Positions 6,956 to 15,725 are shown, numbered from the stretch's first letter. The stretch is DNA of 64,000 bases from Neobacillus niacini (GCF_000759675.1 NZ_BAWM01000092.1:1-64000); one strand, 5' to 3'. A program made the numbers and translations. The notes: generated from the sequence alone by a model not told the origin.

Positions 6956-7687
6956 ATGACAAAAACCAATGAACTTTTATATCCCACAAAATGGCTTTCA
7001 AAAGCTTCAACTGGAGATCGTGTAACCAGTGAGCTTAGAATGCGGATTATTTCGGGTATGATTGAAAGCGGTACCGTCCTATCGGAAAATAAATTAGCTT
7101 CAGACTTTGCTGTGAGCCGTTCCCCCATCCGTGAAGCATTAAAAGTACTTGCATCTGAAAATATCATCCGATTAGAAAGGATGGGAGCCACTGTAGTAGG
7201 TTTAACAGAAAAAGAATATGCAGAAATTTATGATGTACGTATCCTTATTGAAACATTTGTATTTGAACGGCTTGTAAGGGTGGAAACGACTGAATTGGTA
7301 ATGGAACTTAGTAAAATACTAGAAATGATGAAGGTTGCTATAAAATACCAGGACGCTGATGAGTTTTCCTATCAGGATGTCCTATTCCACGAAACGATTA
7401 TTCGGGCTATCGATCATTCTTATATCCTAATGATCTGGGATAATTTAAAACCTGTGATGGAAAGCTTGATTCTTTTATCTATGCGTAGTCGCTTTAAAGA
7501 AAAGTATGAAGACTTTTCAAGGATCATTAATAATCATCAACTTTATATTGATGCAATCGAAACAAAAGATCGAGAGCTTATGGTCAAATCGTTACATCAA
7601 AACTTTGATGATGTTCAAGAGAAAGTTGAGGACTTATGGAGGTCTCAACAGCTGCTTTCAAAAGGAGTCGAACAACAAAATGACTAA
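6956..7687 (+). CDS. gntR: Gluconate operon repressor
   Basis: A 243-residue GntR-family regulator, the length of B. subtilis GntR. The winged helix is at about residues 20-85 (SENKLASDFAVSRSPIREAL). An all-helical FCD ligand domain follows, with Asp/His metal-type ligands in its latter half. It represses the gluconate operon and is released by gluconate or gluconate-6-phosphate. ATG 6956 follows AGAAGGTGA. An overlapping ATG at 6952 reads only six codons. The gene is first in its own operon and overlaps gntK by 8 bp, so it is autoregulated through the operator at 6911-6928. Confidence 0.95.
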   Translation: MTKTNELLYPTKWLSKASTGDRVTSELRMRIISGMIESGTVLSENKLASDFAVSRSPIREALKVLASENIIRLERMGATVVGLTEKEYAEIYDVRILIETFVFERLVRVETTELVMELSKILEMMKVAIKYQDADEFSYQDVLFHETIIRAIDHSYILMIWDNLKPVMESLILLSMRSRFKEKYEDFSRIINNHQLYIDAIETKDRELMVKSLHQNFDDVQEKVEDLWRSQQLLSKGVEQQND

Positions 7688-9221
7688 CTATATGTTAGGA
7701 GTAGACATCGGTACAACAAGTACCAAAGCAGTATTATTTACTGAAAAAGGCGAAGTCATCCAGCAAGAGAATTTTGGTTATCCACTGTACACACCTGATA
7801 TGTCGACAGCGGAACAAGATCCGAATGAGATTTATCAGGCTGTTTTGCAAGCGATTTCGAACATCACGAAACATCATTCTGATAAAGAACCATCTTTTAT
7901 TTCATTTAGCAGCGCCATGCATAGTGTCATTGCCATGGATGAAAACGACCAACCACTGACTCCGTGTATCACCTGGGCAGATAACCGGAGTGAAGCTTGG
8001 GCACATAAAATAAAAGATGAAATGAATGGGCATGAAGTCTACAGGAGAACTGGAACACCAATTCACCCAATGTCACCATTAACCAAAATGGCCTGGATAG
8101 TCAATGACCGTACTGAAATCGCTGTCAAAGCGAAAAAATATATCGGAATTAAAGAATTTATTTTTAAAAAGTTCTTTGATCAATATGTTGTCGATCATTC
8201 CATTGCTTCATGTATGGGCATGATGAATCTCGAAAACTTGGATTGGGATGAAGAAGCATTACATATTGCGGGTGTAACGCGTGATCAATTATCTGAACTT
8301 GTTCCCACAACGAAGATTTTCCGCAACTGTGATCCTGACTTAGCCAAACAAATTGGTATCGATCCACAAACTCCTTTTGTCATTGGAGCAAGTGATGGAG
8401 TCCTATCAAATCTTGGTGTCAATGCGATTGGAAAAGGCGAGATTGCCGTCACTATTGGGACAAGCGGTGCGATTCGAACGATTATTGACAAGCCGCAAAC
8501 AGATGAAAAGGGAAGAATATTCTGCTATGCCTTAACGGAGAAGCATTGGGTAATAGGCGGGCCGGTGAACAATGGTGGAATCGTCCTTCGCTGGATTCGA
8601 GATGAATTTGCCTCTTCTGAAATCGAAACAGCGAAAAGATTAGGAATTGATCCATACGAAGTGTTAACCAAGATTGCAGAACGCGTAAGACCAGGCGCGG
8701 ATGGATTGTTATTCCATCCATACCTCGCAGGTGAACGTGCGCCATTATGGAATCCAGACGTGCGCGGCTCATTTTTCGGTTTAACTTTGTCACATAAGAA
8801 AGAACATATGATTCGAGCAGCGTTAGAAGGAGTTATTTACAATTTATACACCGTTTTTCTAGCTTTAACGGAATGCATGGATGGGCCAGTTACCCGAATC
8901 CAAGCAACGGGAGGCTTCGCAAGGTCGGAGGTTTGGCGACAAATGATGTCCGATATATTCGAATCTGAAGTAGTCGTTCCTGAAAGCTATGAAAGTTCAT
9001 GCCTTGGTGCTTGTATTTTAGGACTATATGCAACAGAAAAAATCGATTCATTTGAAGTTGTTTCTGAAATGGTTGGCAGCACCTATACACATACACCTGA
9101 AGAGGCTGCCTCAAAAGAATACAGGCAATTGCTGCCGATCTTTATTCACTTATCCAGAGTATTAAAAGAAGATTATACACGGATAGCCAATTATCAAAGA
9201 AAGCTTACACCACACAACTAG
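7680..9221 (+). CDS. gntK: Gluconate kinase (FGGY family)
   Basis: It phosphorylates gluconate to 6-phosphogluconate. The 513-residue protein starts MTNYMLGVDIGTTSTKAVLF, the phosphate-1 loop of FGGY carbohydrate kinases. It carries TWADNRS and the C-terminal ATGGFARSEVWRQM ATP-binding segment. ATG 7680 lies 12 bp after AAAGGAG, inside the end of gntR. The frame is open further upstream but that part is only the gntR shadow. It is the second gene of the gluconate operon, translationally coupled to gntR. Confidence 0.95.
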   Translation: MTNYMLGVDIGTTSTKAVLFTEKGEVIQQENFGYPLYTPDMSTAEQDPNEIYQAVLQAISNITKHHSDKEPSFISFSSAMHSVIAMDENDQPLTPCITWADNRSEAWAHKIKDEMNGHEVYRRTGTPIHPMSPLTKMAWIVNDRTEIAVKAKKYIGIKEFIFKKFFDQYVVDHSIASCMGMMNLENLDWDEEALHIAGVTRDQLSELVPTTKIFRNCDPDLAKQIGIDPQTPFVIGASDGVLSNLGVNAIGKGEIAVTIGTSGAIRTIIDKPQTDEKGRIFCYALTEKHWVIGGPVNNGGIVLRWIRDEFASSEIETAKRLGIDPYEVLTKIAERVRPGADGLLFHPYLAGERAPLWNPDVRGSFFGLTLSHKKEHMIRAALEGVIYNLYTVFLALTECMDGPVTRIQATGGFARSEVWRQMMSDIFESEVVVPESYESSCLGACILGLYATEKIDSFEVVSEMVGSTYTHTPEEAASKEYRQLLPIFIHLSRVLKEDYTRIANYQRKLTPHN

Positions 9222-9245
9222 ATAAAAACTTGGAGGATTTACAAA

Positions 9246-10592
9246 ATGCCATTAGTAATTGTAGCAATTGGAATTGTAGCATTACTTATTTTAATCATGG
9301 GTTTAAAATTAAACACCTTTGTTTCATTGATCATTGTATCGTTCGGTGTTGCATTAGCACTTGGAATGCCACTAGAGGAAGTTGTCAAAACAATTGAAGC
9401 GGGATTAGGCGGTACACTTGGCCATATCGCGTTAATTTTTGGACTTGGAGCAATGCTGGGTAAGTTAATTGCCGATTCTGGCGGTGCCCAGCGAATTGCG
9501 ATGACCCTTGTGAACAAATTTGGAGAAAAAAATACTCAATGGGCTGTAGTTGTTGCTTCATTTATTATCGGTATCGCATTATTTTTTGAAGTTGGATTAG
9601 TATTATTGATTCCAATTGTCTATGCGATTTCAAGAGAATTAAAAGTTTCAATATTGTCTCTCGGTATTTCAATGACAGCAGCTTTATCCGTAACACACGG
9701 TTTCTTGCCTCCACATCCGGGTCCAACTACTATTGCTGGTGAATTTGGTGCGGACATTGGTGAAGTTTTACTTTATGGTTTTATCATTGCTGTACCAACA
9801 GTAATCTTAGCAGGACCTGCTTTTACGAAAATTGCTAAAAAAATTGTACCAGAATCTTTTACGAAAATGGGCAGCATTGCCTCATTAGGTGAACAAAAAA
9901 CATTTAAACTTGAAAACACACCAGGATTTGGAATCAGTGTTTTTACCGCTTTACTTCCTGTTATTTTAATGTCAATTGCAACGATTATTACGTTGATGCA
10001 AAAGACAATGGGCTTTGAAGATACTGGTTTACTAGCAGCAATCCGATTTATTGGCGAAGCCGGAACTGCCATGTTGCTCTCCTTATTATTTGCGGTCTAT
10101 TCAATGGGTATAGCAAGAAAGATTCCAATGAAAGATGTTATGGAATCATGTACACAAGCAATCTTACACATTGGTATGATGCTTTTAATCATCGGTGGTG
10201 GCGGGGCCTTCAAACAAGTGTTGATTAATGGCGGCGTAGGTGATTATGTTGCTGAACTATTTAAAGGAACTTCTATGTCACCAATCTTGCTTGCATGGAT
10301 CATTGCAGCAATCTTACGTATTGCGCTAGGGTCTGCGACTGTTGCAGCACTAACAACCGCTGGACTAGTCATTCCTATGTTAGGTCAATCTGACGTTAAC
10401 CTTGCATTAGTGGTTCTTGCAACAGGTGCGGGAAGTTTAGTCGCTTCACACGTGAATGATGCTGGTTTCTGGATGTTTAAAGAGTATTTTGGTTTAAGCA
10501 TGAAAGAAACGTTTGCAACATGGACTTTGCTTGAAACGATTATTTCCGTGGCGGGATTAGGATTTATTCTATTATTAAGCTTATTTGTATAA
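9246..10592 (+). CDS. gntP: Gluconate:H+ symporter
   Basis: A 448-residue, very hydrophobic protein of the GntP family with about 12 membrane segments. It carries the family signatures HGFLPPHPGPT and a C-terminal SHVNDAGFW. It imports gluconate with protons. TTGGAGGA precedes ATG 9246. It lies between gntK and gntZ, as in B. subtilis. A long hairpin follows its stop codon. Confidence 0.95.
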   Translation: MPLVIVAIGIVALLILIMGLKLNTFVSLIIVSFGVALALGMPLEEVVKTIEAGLGGTLGHIALIFGLGAMLGKLIADSGGAQRIAMTLVNKFGEKNTQWAVVVASFIIGIALFFEVGLVLLIPIVYAISRELKVSILSLGISMTAALSVTHGFLPPHPGPTTIAGEFGADIGEVLLYGFIIAVPTVILAGPAFTKIAKKIVPESFTKMGSIASLGEQKTFKLENTPGFGISVFTALLPVILMSIATIITLMQKTMGFEDTGLLAAIRFIGEAGTAMLLSLLFAVYSMGIARKIPMKDVMESCTQAILHIGMMLLIIGGGGAFKQVLINGGVGDYVAELFKGTSMSPILLAWIIAAILRIALGSATVAALTTAGLVIPMLGQSDVNLALVVLATGAGSLVASHVNDAGFWMFKEYFGLSMKETFATWTLLETIISVAGLGFILLLSLFV

Positions 10593-10600
10593 GTCATTTC

Positions 10601-10639
10601 AGGCAGTAAACCCCTTTTTTAGTGAGGGTTTTACTGCCT
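10601..10639 (+). terminator. Hairpin between gntP and gntZ
   Basis: AGGCAGTAAACCC and GGGTTTTACTGCCT pair around a short loop. There is no T-run after the stem, so partial termination or an mRNA processing and stability element is more likely than a full stop. It could set gntZ expression apart from gntRKP. Confidence 0.5.
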
Positions 10640-10669
10640 ATTCATCTTAGATTAAGGGAGAAGAAATAA

Positions 10670-12073
10670 ATGTTACATACAATTGGTGTCATTGGTTTAG
10701 GAGTCATGGGCAGTAATATTGCTTTAAACATGGCTAATAAAGGAGAACAAGTAGCTGTTTATAATTACACGAGAGATTTAACCGATCAACTTGTAGAAAA
10801 ACTTGATGGACAGGCGATTACCCCTTACTATGAAGTTCAAGATTTTGTACAGTCGTTAGAAACTCCGAGAAAAGTCTTTGTTATGGTTACAGCGGGTAAG
10901 GCGATTGATTCGGTGATCGGCTCGTTAGTACCATATCTTGAAGAAGGTGATGTCATTATGGATGGCGGTAACTCTCATTACGAAGATACGGAACGTAGAT
11001 ACGATGAGTTAAAGTCAAAAGGAATTGGATATTTAGGAATCGGGATTTCTGGCGGCGAAGTCGGGGCTTTGGAAGGACCATCTATCATGCCAGGCGGCGA
11101 TAAAGGCGTCTATGAAAAAGCAGCACCTATTCTTACAAAAATATCAGCCAAAGTGGACAATGTTCCTTGCTGTACGTATATAGGTCCAAAAGGTGCAGGT
11201 CACTTTGTAAAAATGGTACATAACGGGATTGAGTATGCCGATATGCAATTAATTGCAGAAGCCTATACTTTTTTAAGAGATAGGTTACATTTATCCGTTA
11301 ATGAAATTGCCGACATCTTTGAAACCTGGAATCAAGGAGAATTGAAAAGCTATTTAATCGAGATTACTTCAGAGATTCTACGGAAGAAGGATGAAGTAAC
11401 AGGCTTACCACTGATAGATATGATTCTGGATAAAACAGGACAAAAAGGAACCGGTAAATGGACGAGCATGCAAGCCATCGATAACGGGATCCCGGCATCA
11501 ATTATTACAGAGTCTTTGTTTGCCCGTTACCTATCCTCTTTAAAAGAAGAACGGGTTCTGGCTGAAAATATCTTAGCTGGGCCAGAGTTGGATGAGCGGA
11601 ATTTCGATCGTGATGTGTGGATTGAGTACATTAGACAAGCATTATATGTAGGTAAAGTTTGTGCCTATGCGCAAGGATTTACTCAATATAAAACGACTTC
11701 TGAACTTTATGGCTGGGATTTACCATTAAAGGATATTGCCCTTATTTTTCGTGGCGGCTGTATCATTCGTGCAGAATTTTTAAATGTAATAAGCGAAGCG
11801 TATCAAGAGCAGCCGGATTTGGCGAATTTGCTCATCGCCCCTTATTTTGCTGAAAAGGTGAAAGAGTATCAAATGGGATTACGCAAAGTCGTCTGTGACG
11901 GCGTTACTTCTGGGATCTCGTTTCCATGTTTAAGTGCTTCCCTTACCTATTATGATAGTTACCGAACAGGCATTTCAAATGCTAGCCTTTTACAAGCACA
12001 ACGTGATTACTTCGGCGCCCACACCTACGAACGTACGGATATGTCAGGAGTCTTTCACACAAACTGGCAGTAA
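10670..12073 (+). CDS. gntZ: 6-phosphogluconate dehydrogenase, decarboxylating
   Basis: It converts 6-phosphogluconate to ribulose-5-phosphate and CO2. The 467-residue length is usual for the family. The N-terminal Rossmann motif is GLGVMGSNIALNMANKG, the substrate segment GGEVGALEGPSIMPGG, and KMVHNGIEYADMQLIAE holds the catalytic Lys and the His-Asn pair. The Asn-Tyr-Thr-Arg (NYTR) after the second strand favours NADP. AAGGGAGAAG precedes ATG 10670. It is last in the gluconate operon and ends at a strong terminator. Confidence 0.95.
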   Translation: MLHTIGVIGLGVMGSNIALNMANKGEQVAVYNYTRDLTDQLVEKLDGQAITPYYEVQDFVQSLETPRKVFVMVTAGKAIDSVIGSLVPYLEEGDVIMDGGNSHYEDTERRYDELKSKGIGYLGIGISGGEVGALEGPSIMPGGDKGVYEKAAPILTKISAKVDNVPCCTYIGPKGAGHFVKMVHNGIEYADMQLIAEAYTFLRDRLHLSVNEIADIFETWNQGELKSYLIEITSEILRKKDEVTGLPLIDMILDKTGQKGTGKWTSMQAIDNGIPASIITESLFARYLSSLKEERVLAENILAGPELDERNFDRDVWIEYIRQALYVGKVCAYAQGFTQYKTTSELYGWDLPLKDIALIFRGGCIIRAEFLNVISEAYQEQPDLANLLIAPYFAEKVKEYQMGLRKVVCDGVTSGISFPCLSASLTYYDSYRTGISNASLLQAQRDYFGAHTYERTDMSGVFHTNWQ

Positions 12074-12113
12074 AAATAAACCTACTCCTTCATTGGAGTA
12101 GATTTATTTTTTT
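12073..12113 (+). terminator. Terminator of the gluconate operon
   Basis: AAATAAACCTACTCC and GGAGTAGATTTATTT form the stem, followed by a T-run. Confidence 0.85.
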
Positions 12114-12215
12114 TGAATACGGAACTCGTTCAGAAACGGGAGCAGGGCATGATAGTGCCTAAAGAAGCGTTCGGTAACAATTATGGTGGAATATTGTTAG
12201 TTGGCCTAGTATACA

Positions 12216-12368
12216 AAAAAAGATTCGGCAAAATGCCGAATCATAAAAAAGGGGGATTTTATGAAAAAGAGAAAAGATCAATAGGAGTTCTTTCTCATGT
12301 ATTTATCTTACCCCGTATTCATGAACAAACTATGAATAAAGGTTTAAGGTATTATTAATTCTTAGCCA
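12216..12368 (+). repeat. 150-bp intergenic repeat, copy A
   Basis: It begins with a hairpin, GATTCGGC/GCCGAATC. Next comes AAAAAAGGGGGATTTT and a tiny frame MKKRKDQ-stop. Then AGGAG drives a second tiny frame reading MYLSYPVFMNKL-stop, followed by ATAAAGGTTTAAGG. Copy B lies at 13201 and a partial copy C at 32577. See the findings. Confidence 0.7.
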
Positions 12369-12371
12369 ATC

Positions 12372-12405
12372 AAAAAAGAGACTGGCTTTCACCTGAAGCC
12401 GGTCC
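12372..12405 (-). terminator. Terminator of the DUF1659-DUF2922 operon
   Basis: On the minus strand GACCGGCTT pairs with AAGCCAGTC, followed by TCTTTTTTG. Confidence 0.75.
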
Positions 12406-12414
12406 CCTACTCTA

Positions 12415-12633
12415 TTAAACAATCTCATATTCCGTTACATTGCGATCAATCACTCGTGCTCCTTTTACAGAAGCAAAATTACCATTTGTAGATGTAAAGA
12501 CTCCAGACGCGATCATTTCCTCCATCGCAGCCTTTACCACTGCTTCCTCAATCGGTTCCTTCGGATTTTCTACTGAAAGACGCGCAGACTTCCCGAACTC
12601 CGTAACAAACTCTAACTCTAGTGTTTTAGCCAT
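12415..12633 (-). CDS. DUF2922 family protein
   Basis: A 72-residue protein starting MAKTLELEFVTEFGKSARLS and ending VIDRNVTEYEIV, the pattern of DUF2922. Function is unknown. AGGAGGTGAATAAA lies directly before ATG 12633; the in-frame GTG at 12642 is part of that site. In Bacillus this family usually follows a DUF1659 gene, as here. A broken copy of its 3' end lies at 6538-6563. Confidence 0.85.
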   Translation of the reverse strand: MAKTLELEFVTEFGKSARLSVENPKEPIEEAVVKAAMEEMIASGVFTSTNGNFASVKGARVIDRNVTEYEIV

Positions 12634-12666
12634 TTTATTCACCTCCTATCATCATTTAATTTCCGC

Positions 12667-12885
12667 TTACGCTAGTAAATCAGAATTGTCGACTCTCTCA
12701 ATATTGCTGAGAGTATCATTGGATAAACCAATAATGGCTTGTGCTGCTTGTAAAAGTTGATCTGGAGTTGCAGATTTTTGGATATTGCTGAAAGTCTTCG
12801 CCTTTAGAAGCGGTTTGCCGTCATCATCCATTCCTACCTGGAACACCAAACGTAACTTAGACGTTGTTATAACTGCTTGTGCCAT
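12667..12885 (-). CDS. DUF1659 family protein
   Basis: A 72-residue protein starting MAQAVITTSKLRLVFQVGMD and continuing with KAKTFSNIQKSATPDQLLQA, typical of DUF1659. AAAGGAGGTGATTACG precedes ATG 12885. It forms a two-gene operon with the DUF2922 gene 33 bp downstream. A TATATAAAG box about 35 bp upstream may be the -10. The YvrJ-type membrane peptide that often completes this trio is not seen here. Confidence 0.85.
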   Translation of the reverse strand: MAQAVITTSKLRLVFQVGMDDDGKPLLKAKTFSNIQKSATPDQLLQAAQAIIGLSNDTLSNIERVDNSDLLA

Positions 12886-12894
12886 CGTAATCAC

Positions 12895-13041
12895 CTCCTT
12901 TCACCCTTTATATATAGAAAAATAGGGAAAAAGGACATGGTCGTGGAAAATAATTTATTATCTGGAGAAAAAATTGAAGGTTAAGAGGCTTTTTTCTGTT
13001 TTCCATCTAATTTCGTTGACTCATAGGCTACTAGAAAAATC
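12895..13041. other. Upstream region of the DUF1659 operon
   Basis: It holds the presumed promoter of the operon near 12905-12920 and an A/T-rich stretch. No gene was seen. Confidence 0.35.
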
Positions 13042-13112
13042 TATCAGCGATAATCTACCTTTTATCAGCGAAAATTAAAGGTTATCAGCGAAAACCCACC
13101 CTTTATCAGCGA
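13042..13112. repeat. Four TATCAGCGA motifs at 20-21 bp spacing
   Basis: TATCAGCGA starts at 13042, 13063, 13083 and 13104, always followed by A/T-rich bases. Spacers differ in sequence. One further copy lies alone at 39068. The spacing equals two helical turns, so all motifs face the same side of the DNA. Confidence 0.8.
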
Positions 13113-13200
13113 AACTAGATTTGGAGGCTCGAAGTTTAAGTAGAAATCTAAGTTGATAGATTCGAAGAAGGGCTAGATTATGCCTGGGAATGAAGAAAAC

Positions 13201-13353
13201 AAAAAAGATTCAGCATAATGCTGAATCTTAAAAAGGGGGGTATGAAAAAGGTAAAGTAAATAGGAGGTCCTTTTCATGTATTTATCTTACCTAGTAAACA
13301 TGAACAAACTATGAATAAAGGTTTACGGTAATATTAATTATTAATATTTAGCC
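13201..13353 (+). repeat. 150-bp intergenic repeat, copy B
   Basis: The same order as copy A: hairpin GATTCAGC/GCTGAATC, AAAAAGGGGGG, a tiny frame MKKVK-stop, TAGGAGG, a tiny frame MYLSYLVNMNKL-stop, then ATAAAGGTTTACGG. It differs from copy A by scattered substitutions, roughly one base in five. The two copies flank the DUF1659-DUF2922 operon in direct orientation. Confidence 0.7.
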
Positions 13354-13418
13354 ATATCTTTTTTTGAGGATAGAATTCCTATTTTACAAGGATGAATAAA
13401 GTTTTTGTTCACCCGAAT

Positions 13419-14213
13419 TTATGATTCTATTTTTACTGGTATAGGATTTCTTTTTTCAAATTTATAGATATAGTTGAATCCACATTCCTTTGCAATAGAA
13501 AGCGCATCGGAGAGGTTTGCTCCAACTGACTCAGCGGTGTGTGAGTCTGATCCAATGGTTAAAATTTCTCCGCCTAAGTCTTTATACTGTTGGATGATTT
13601 CGATGGATGGCAATGTCTGTTTTAATCCTGTTCTAAGTCCAGAGGTATTAATTTCAATTCCTATATTTCTATCAATTGCTTTTTTCAATATTTGTTCGAT
13701 CATTTCTTGATATTCATGAAAATCATAAAGACCATGTTCTTTATAGGCATATCGTTTCATTAAATCGAAATGGGCGATGATATCTATATCTGCTGTCGAT
13801 ACCATATGATATAGTTCATTAAAATACCGTTCATAGGCGGTTGGATGATCTTCCTTGAGGGCCAGACGAAGCTTCTGGTTATTAAGATTATGGACGGAAC
13901 CCAAGATGAAATCTAAGTCTAGTGGTTGTAGTGTTTCATCATATTGATCTTTTAATAGATGAGGCTCGCAAAGTTCAATTCCGGCCTTTACAGTTAATTG
14001 GGTGTGGAATTGTTTCTGACAAGAACGAATCTCATTCAAATACTTTTCAAAAACCATGTGACCGTAGGTTGGCGCAAGCGGATTAACGGAGAAATGCTCG
14101 GTAAAGCAAATTTCTTGGATCTGGTTTTCGATTGCTTTTTTACATACTTTCACCATACTAGCGGAGGAGTCAAAAGAATGATTGGTGTGATGATGATAAT
14201 CCATTAAATACAT
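13419..14213 (-). CDS. hisJ: Histidinol-phosphatase, PHP family
   Basis: It would hydrolyse histidinol phosphate in histidine synthesis. The 264-residue protein has PHP-domain metal motifs in order: DYHHHTNHSFD (about 5-15), TEHF (about 38), IELCEPH (about 79), GSVHNL (about 105), IAHFD and a C-terminal GSDSHT. The ATG at 14213 has only a weak GGTGA site; a second Met three residues on is possible. No other his genes are near. Substrate is by family; other PHP phosphoesterases cannot be excluded. Confidence 0.85.
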   Translation of the reverse strand: MYLMDYHHHTNHSFDSSASMVKVCKKAIENQIQEICFTEHFSVNPLAPTYGHMVFEKYLNEIRSCQKQFHTQLTVKAGIELCEPHLLKDQYDETLQPLDLDFILGSVHNLNNQKLRLALKEDHPTAYERYFNELYHMVSTADIDIIAHFDLMKRYAYKEHGLYDFHEYQEMIEQILKKAIDRNIGIEINTSGLRTGLKQTLPSIEIIQQYKDLGGEILTIGSDSHTAESVGANLSDALSIAKECGFNYIYKFEKRNPIPVKIES

Positions 14214-14240
14214 AGTTTTTCACCAGCTTTTTTTAAAACT

Positions 14241-14269
14241 ACTATAGTGAATATATTCACAATTGTCCA
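14241..14269 (-). promoter_or_regulatory. hisJ promoter with operator in the spacer
   Basis: On the minus strand TGGACA and TATAGT are 17 bp apart. The 14-bp palindrome GTGAATATATTCAC (14247-14260) fills most of the spacer, a position suited to a repressor. Confidence 0.6.
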
Positions 14270-14289
14270 TCGTGGAACAAAGATTTGTC

Positions 14290-14347
14290 TGATTGGGAGT
14301 TGAGCACAATTTTGTCAGATTGTTCACACATTAATTGTTCCCAATCA
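14290..14347 (+). repeat. Inverted repeat upstream of the ger leader
   Basis: TGATTGGGA (14290-14298) is matched by TCCCAATCA (14339-14347), with weaker inner pairing (CACAAT/ATTGT). It could fold as a leader hairpin or act as a spaced operator. Confidence 0.45.
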
Positions 14348-14401
14348 TTCAATTATATGAAAGCGTATTATTATATGATTATTTCCGGAGGTAGAGACCC
14401 G

Positions 14402-14518
14402 ATGATGATTGATAAACGTCCCGCACTTTTATTGAAACATCTTTTAAAAGTAAGGAATATCCTGCAACTAAAATACGTAGAGAAGAGAAATTTCTTCTCT
14501 TTTTTTATGGAATCATGA
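14402..14518 (+). CDS. Possible 38-codon leader peptide before the ger operon
   Basis: The frame starts ATG-ATG at 14402 after CCGGAGGTAG and reads MMIDKRPALLLKHLLKVRNI onward to TGA 14516-14518. It is basic and Leu-rich. A terminator hairpin lies inside its last third, so a transcript ended there would have no stop codon. It may be an attenuator leader rather than a protein gene. No family is recognised. Confidence 0.35.
   Translation: MMIDKRPALLLKHLLKVRNILQLKYVEKRNFFSFFMES
14480..14507 (+). terminator. Terminator inside the ger leader frame
   Basis: AGAGAAGAGAAA pairs with TTTCTTCTCT and is followed by TTTTTT. It lies 130 bp upstream of the germination operon. Confidence 0.65.
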
Positions 14519-14636
14519 GTATCCTCGAATCAAAGAGGGAACATCATTATTTATCGTGTTTAAAACTAAATAGTTAAATATCTCAGAATAGGTTTCAAAA
14601 ACAAGATGAATAATATGGAAAAAAGGAAATAAAAAA

Positions 14637-15725
14637 ATGCAGAATAAGTTAAGATTTATTTCAATCGTGTACATCATTTTACTTTCTGTGGGCTTGTTTG
14701 CACATGTTGAGATTATTCCTTTCCTGTTAAGGACAGCCAAAAGAGATTCTTGGATTAGTATCCTAGTAACGTTCATCATTCTACCTTTATGGATTTACGT
14801 TCTATACAAGATTATCGCTATCGTAAACAAGCGTTCCATCATTCAGCTTTTAAAGGAACATGGGAGCCTGCTTAGTTATTACCTCCTTCTATTACCATTA
14901 GCCATTTATATGCTGATTGATGCTTTTGTGACTGCACAGGATATCATTTATTGGTCACAATTGAGCTACATGCAAGGATTTAACAGTTTTACACTGGCCG
15001 TTGTACTACTCATTTTCTGTTTGCTATGTACCGAGTCTGGCTTGTTTTCGATTGGGCTCTTAAGCAGTATTCTTTGTCCTATCGTTCTTTTCTTAGGCTT
15101 TTTTATTTCGTTTGCAAATATGAAGAAAAAGCATTATGAACTTTTATTCCCATTGTTTACGGATGGCTATTTACCAATGACTAAGGGTCTACTATATACT
15201 TCTTTACCCATCTTAGAGTTATTTATCATCATTTTTTTAACTCCGGTATTACAGAAGGCTGTTTCAAGAAAGCAATTATTCTTTGTTGGATTGGTTATCA
15301 TAGGGTTAATGCTAGGACCGACTATTGGGGCGATTGTTGAGTTTGGACCTGAGCAGGCTTCTCAGTATCGATATCCTGCATATGAAGAGTGGCGCTTAAT
15401 TTCCATTGGACGATATTTTTCCCATGCGGATTTTTTTGCGATTTATCAATGGCTTTCAGGTGGAGTGATTAGAATCAGTTTATTTGTATTCATCGCATCC
15501 CAAATTCTTACTAAAGGAATAGCGAATGTAAAAGTAGTAAGGATCATATACGCGATCCTTTTTATCGCCTGTATCTATCCATTTGATCAAAGCCCATTCT
15601 CTACCATTATCTATGGATATTTCAGACCTCTGTCGTTCTTTTTATTAACCATTCAAATCTTATCCTTGATGGTCTATATCGTGAAGAATAAACAGAAGTG
15701 GTCAGGAGGCAAGATTGAATCATGA
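14637..15725 (+). CDS. Spore germination receptor, GerAB-type permease subunit
   Basis: A 362-residue integral membrane protein with about 10 hydrophobic segments, of the endospore germination permease family (GerAB, APC superfamily). In this family the B subunit binds the germinant in the inner membrane of the spore. The RYPAYEEWRLISIGRYFSHAD segment fits the conserved family region. ATG 14637 follows AAAAGGAAAT. Its TGA overlaps the ATG of the A subunit (ATGA), so the operon order is B-A-C. The germinant cannot be told from sequence. Confidence 0.9.
   Translation: MQNKLRFISIVYIILLSVGLFAHVEIIPFLLRTAKRDSWISILVTFIILPLWIYVLYKIIAIVNKRSIIQLLKEHGSLLSYYLLLLPLAIYMLIDAFVTAQDIIYWSQLSYMQGFNSFTLAVVLLIFCLLCTESGLFSIGLLSSILCPIVLFLGFFISFANMKKKHYELLFPLFTDGYLPMTKGLLYTSLPILELFIIIFLTPVLQKAVSRKQLFFVGLVIIGLMLGPTIGAIVEFGPEQASQYRYPAYEEWRLISIGRYFSHADFFAIYQWLSGGVIRISLFVFIASQILTKGIANVKVVRIIYAILFIACIYPFDQSPFSTIIYGYFRPLSFFLLTIQILSLMVYIVKNKQKWSGGKIES

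Noticed and set aside
10601..10639. Riboswitch between gntP and gntZ
   Set aside because: It is a plain long hairpin without conserved aptamer blocks.
12113..12358. Plus-strand 81-codon frame after gntZ
   Set aside because: It starts inside the terminator, has no ribosome binding site and runs through the 150-bp repeat.
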